This document shows positions 7,316-8,976 of a stretch of 8,976 nucleotides of DNA, in pieces (the stretch's first letter is position 1; the number at the start of each line of letters is the position of its first letter). The DNA is from JBOHNM01 sp050730675. Lineage in GTDB: Bacteria; Planctomycetota; Phycisphaerae; Phycisphaerales; UBA1924. Below the pieces are notes generated by a model. The model was not told the origin of the DNA, ran no database searches, and was given only the letters and a program-made list of their open reading frames with translations. The stretch is taken from contig JBOHNM010000162.1 of the NCBI GenBank assembly GCA_050730675.1, positions 1-8,976 on the forward strand, in the 5' to 3' direction. Made by a program: the position numbers and the translations under genes.

Positions 7316-8327
7316 AGGCTCGGGCGGTGGCGAGGGATGCGGTGGCGAGGGATGCGGTGGCGAAGGAGCGGCGGTCGCGGGTGTGGGATGACTTGAGGCC
7401 AAAGAGCATCAGCGCCGGTCCGATGAAGGCGGTCAGTGTGCAGCCAGATACGAGAACGATGAGGGCGATGTCACGGAGACCGAGTTCGCCGCCGGCATTG
7501 GGGGTAATCATCGCGAGCTTCTGAAGGACCTCGCTCGGGAGGTGAAGCCGGTTCCCCTCGTGGTAAGTGCCTCCGAGTCGGGCGGCGAGGGTCTTGAGCG
7601 AAAGCGACTCCTGCTTGGAGCTGTGGCCAGAAACAATGGTCGCCTTGTTGGGATCGCCAACGCCGATGACGATGGTGTCGGCGATCGCGGGCGGAAGCGT
7701 GACCTGTCCCAATTCAGATTTGGCATCACCATCGCTGATGATGATGAGCGTCGTCGAACGGCGTGCCCATGGACGGGCGATCTGGAGCGCGGAGTTGACG
7801 CCCGAGGCGAGGTCGGTTGCGCCGGGGTCGAACGCGACGTGGAGCTGCAGGCCGTCGAACATGTTGGCGACGACGTTCTTGTCGGTGGTGTCGGTGAGGA
7901 CCGTCATCGCCTTGGTGTAGAAGGCGACGAGCGAGATGCGGGTCTGCTTCATATCGAGGCGGTCGAGCACGCCCTGAACCACCTTGCCCGCCCACAGGCT
8001 GCGTGTAATCTTTTCCGTATCCGGCCCCGCATCCTTGATCAGCATGCTGGGGGAGACATCCAGTGCGATGAGCAATTGTCGCGACGCGCGCGGCGCCGGG
8101 GTCTGGTCGCCGCCGACCGGGTCGTACGTGATCAGCACGGTGGCGCCCCATGCCGCCGCGGCGATGCCAACGACTCGGATGAATGGCGCAGCGACAACCC
8201 AAGTTGCGGGCTTGCCTGTTGGGCCGAAGGCGAGGCGTGCGACTCTCGCGATGCGCCGGGCGTGGAGCCATTCGCCGAGCCCGGCTATGGCCACCACCAG
8301 CAGCGCGATGATCCAGGGAATCACCAC
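7314..8327 (-). CDS. VWA-domain membrane protein, BatA/BatB-like
   Basis: This encodes 337 residues starting at GTG (8325-8327), with GAGGT 7 bases upstream. Two N-terminal membrane segments (about 3-19 and 42-68, with the basic loop HARRIARVARL between them) precede a VWA domain at about 84-275. A third membrane segment lies at about 286-311. This is the topology of BatA/BatB proteins. The metal-ion-dependent adhesion site is complete: D90-V-S92-P-S94, Thr171 (DPGATD) and Asp199 (IISDGD). VWA domains of this type bind divalent metal and partner proteins and commonly work with MoxR-type AAA+ ATPases on the inner face or within the envelope. The C-terminus is a short repetitive tail (SFATA-SLATA-SLATA-RA). 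The start overlaps the end of the upstream VWA gene by 7 bases, indicating translational coupling. The role inferred from Bat systems is envelope stress tolerance or assembly; the exact function is unknown. Confidence 0.92.
   Translation of the reverse strand: MVIPWIIALLVVAIAGLGEWLHARRIARVARLAFGPTGKPATWVVAAPFIRVVGIAAAAWGATVLITYDPVGGDQTPAPRASRQLLIALDVSPSMLIKDAGPDTEKITRSLWAGKVVQGVLDRLDMKQTRISLVAFYTKAMTVLTDTTDKNVVANMFDGLQLHVAFDPGATDLASGVNSALQIARPWARRSTTLIIISDGDAKSELGQVTLPPAIADTIVIGVGDPNKATIVSGHSSKQESLSLKTLAARLGGTYHEGNRLHLPSEVLQKLAMITPNAGGELGLRDIALIVLVSGCTLTAFIGPALMLFGLKSSHTRDRRSFATASLATASLATARA
7324..7368 (-). repeat. 15-base tandem repeat, three copies, in the C-terminal codons of the VWA gene
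   Basis: The plus strand shows GCGGTGGCGAGGGAT at 7324-7338, an identical copy at 7339-7353, and a third copy at 7354-7368 that differs at two positions. The unit is a multiple of three, so gain or loss of a copy would keep the frame and only change the length of the S-[FL]-A-T-A tail. It ends 8 bases before the stop codon, after the last membrane segment. Confidence 0.85.
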
Positions 8328-8976
8328 GGTGTATACCTCGCGCCGAGCATGCCGAGCGTGTGCAATCCAACCAACACGAGGGCCGCAATGGCGAACGGGC
8401 GGAAGTGGTCCATCGGAATGGTGCCAGTGGCCGCGAACTTCGCCGGCTTCATCTTGTCGATGTGGCGGAAGACCTGCTTGATACTGTCGGCATCGGTCGC
8501 AGCGAATGCTCCGCCGCCGGTGGCGGTGGCCATATCTACGACCTCCGAGGGAATCGAGTCTTCGGCGACGTGGATGTGGTAGAGCGTGATGCCGGCGGAC
8601 TTGAGTTCTTCGGCGACCTTTTCGTTTTCGCCGCCCCCAAGGTCGGAGCTTGCGCCGTCAGAGACCATGAGGATCAGGCGATCGCCCTCAAGGGCCTCCG
8701 CTTCCATGTTGGCTTTGCAGAATCGCAGGGCCGCGGCGATGGCGGTGCCGCTCATGTGGATCGGCTGGTGCTCGGGATCCGCGAAGGGCATGGCGTTGCG
8801 GATGGCGTTGAGGTCCTTGGTGAGCGGAATCCATCGGATCTGGTGCGATCCGAACATGGTGAGACCGACGGCGTCGCCCTCACGCGCATTGGTGAAGTCG
8901 GTGATCGCCTTGGAGGCCATTCGGTAGCGCGGACCGGACATACTGCCAGAGACGTCGAGGGCGAGCTGGATGTTGG
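8321..8976 (-). CDS. VWA-domain membrane protein, BatA-like; N-terminal part beyond the window edge
   Basis: The frame is open to the right edge. The codons upstream of the first in-window Met (8939-8941) read NIQLALDVSGS, so that Met is the last residue of the DVSGSM metal-site motif, not a start. With Asn at 8972-8974 as residue 1 of the visible part, the metal site comprises D7-V-S9-G-S11, Thr77 (HMSGTAIAAAL) and Asp106 (MVSDGASSD). The VWA fold continues through ITLYHIHVAEDSIP and GGGAFAATDADSIKQVF. A membrane segment lies near the end (FRPFAIAALVLVGLHTLGML, about 191-210), followed by only GARYTPW. As in BatA-type proteins, one or two membrane segments are expected before the VWA domain but lie outside the window. 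It is the most upstream operon gene seen, and its TGA overlaps the start of the next VWA gene. Confidence 0.93.
   Translation of the reverse strand, partial: NIQLALDVSGSMSGPRYRMASKAITDFTNAREGDAVGLTMFGSHQIRWIPLTKDLNAIRNAMPFADPEHQPIHMSGTAIAAALRFCKANMEAEALEGDRLILMVSDGASSDLGGGENEKVAEELKSAGITLYHIHVAEDSIPSEVVDMATATGGGAFAATDADSIKQVFRHIDKMKPAKFAATGTIPMDHFRPFAIAALVLVGLHTLGMLGARYTPW
8335..8339 (-). promoter_or_regulatory. Shine-Dalgarno site for the GTG start of the second VWA gene
   Basis: The minus strand reads GAGGT, then 7 bases, then GTG. The site lies inside the last codons of the upstream VWA gene. It decides the start at 8325-8327, which also gives a full first membrane segment (VIPWIIALLVVAIAGLGEW) directly after the initiator residue. 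The 7-base gene overlap (8321-8327) points to translational coupling of the two VWA proteins, consistent with a balanced pair. Confidence 0.7.

Noticed and set aside
5709..7391. A 560-codon open frame on the plus strand
   Set aside because: It is antisense to the small anchored protein and the start of the giant protein. It has Gly/Arg-rich low-complexity content and no recognisable domain, and the minus strand has clear signal peptides, membrane segments and Shine-Dalgarno sites. High GC produces such shadows.
8939..8941. ATG as the start of the first VWA gene
   Set aside because: The codon is the Met of DVSGSM in the metal site. The rest of the domain must continue past the edge.

Overview
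The window looks like a chromosomal segment from a high-GC planctomycete, most likely of the Phycisphaerae. The evidence is the large exported subtilase whose C-terminus is a Cys-bracketed, dockerin-like duplication ending in N-C-P, a type I associate with Phycisphaerales exoproteins, and the lineage-typical von Willebrand A (VWA) operon of membrane and envelope proteins. The taxonomic call is from recall of families, not a search.

Layout. Bases 3-2375 (+) hold the 3' part of a secreted S8 (subtilisin-like) serine protease. Its catalytic-Ser motif is followed by four tandem beta-rich domains resembling pre-peptidase C-terminal (PPC) domains, then the dockerin-like tail. A strong intrinsic terminator (2405-2441) lies in the 84-base convergent gap that follows. 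Everything from 2460 to the right edge is one minus-strand operon of at least four genes, read right to left: a VWA protein cut by the window edge (8976-8321), a second VWA membrane protein (8327-7314), a small signal-anchored helical protein with a basic tail (7304-6414), and a 1304-residue exported protein with a C-terminal transmembrane anchor (6374-2460). The genes overlap by 7 bases or are spaced 9 and 39 bases apart, and each internal start has its own Shine-Dalgarno sequence.

How they fit together. Two adjacent MIDAS-bearing VWA membrane proteins followed by envelope proteins with helical-repeat character is the arrangement of the Bat (MoxR-VWA) systems, in which BatA and BatB are VWA proteins, BatC and BatE carry TPRs, and BatD is a beta-rich protein with a C-terminal anchor. 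The two downstream genes here are not recognisable as canonical BatC, BatD or BatE. The giant last protein has a helical N-terminal two-thirds and a beta-rich, membrane-anchored C-terminal third, so it may do the work of both the TPR and BatD-like components. Any MoxR ATPase and DUF58 gene would lie beyond the right edge. The protease gene is convergent and appears functionally unrelated. No RNA genes, mobile elements or CRISPR arrays are seen, and no stretch over 300 bases lacks a gene.
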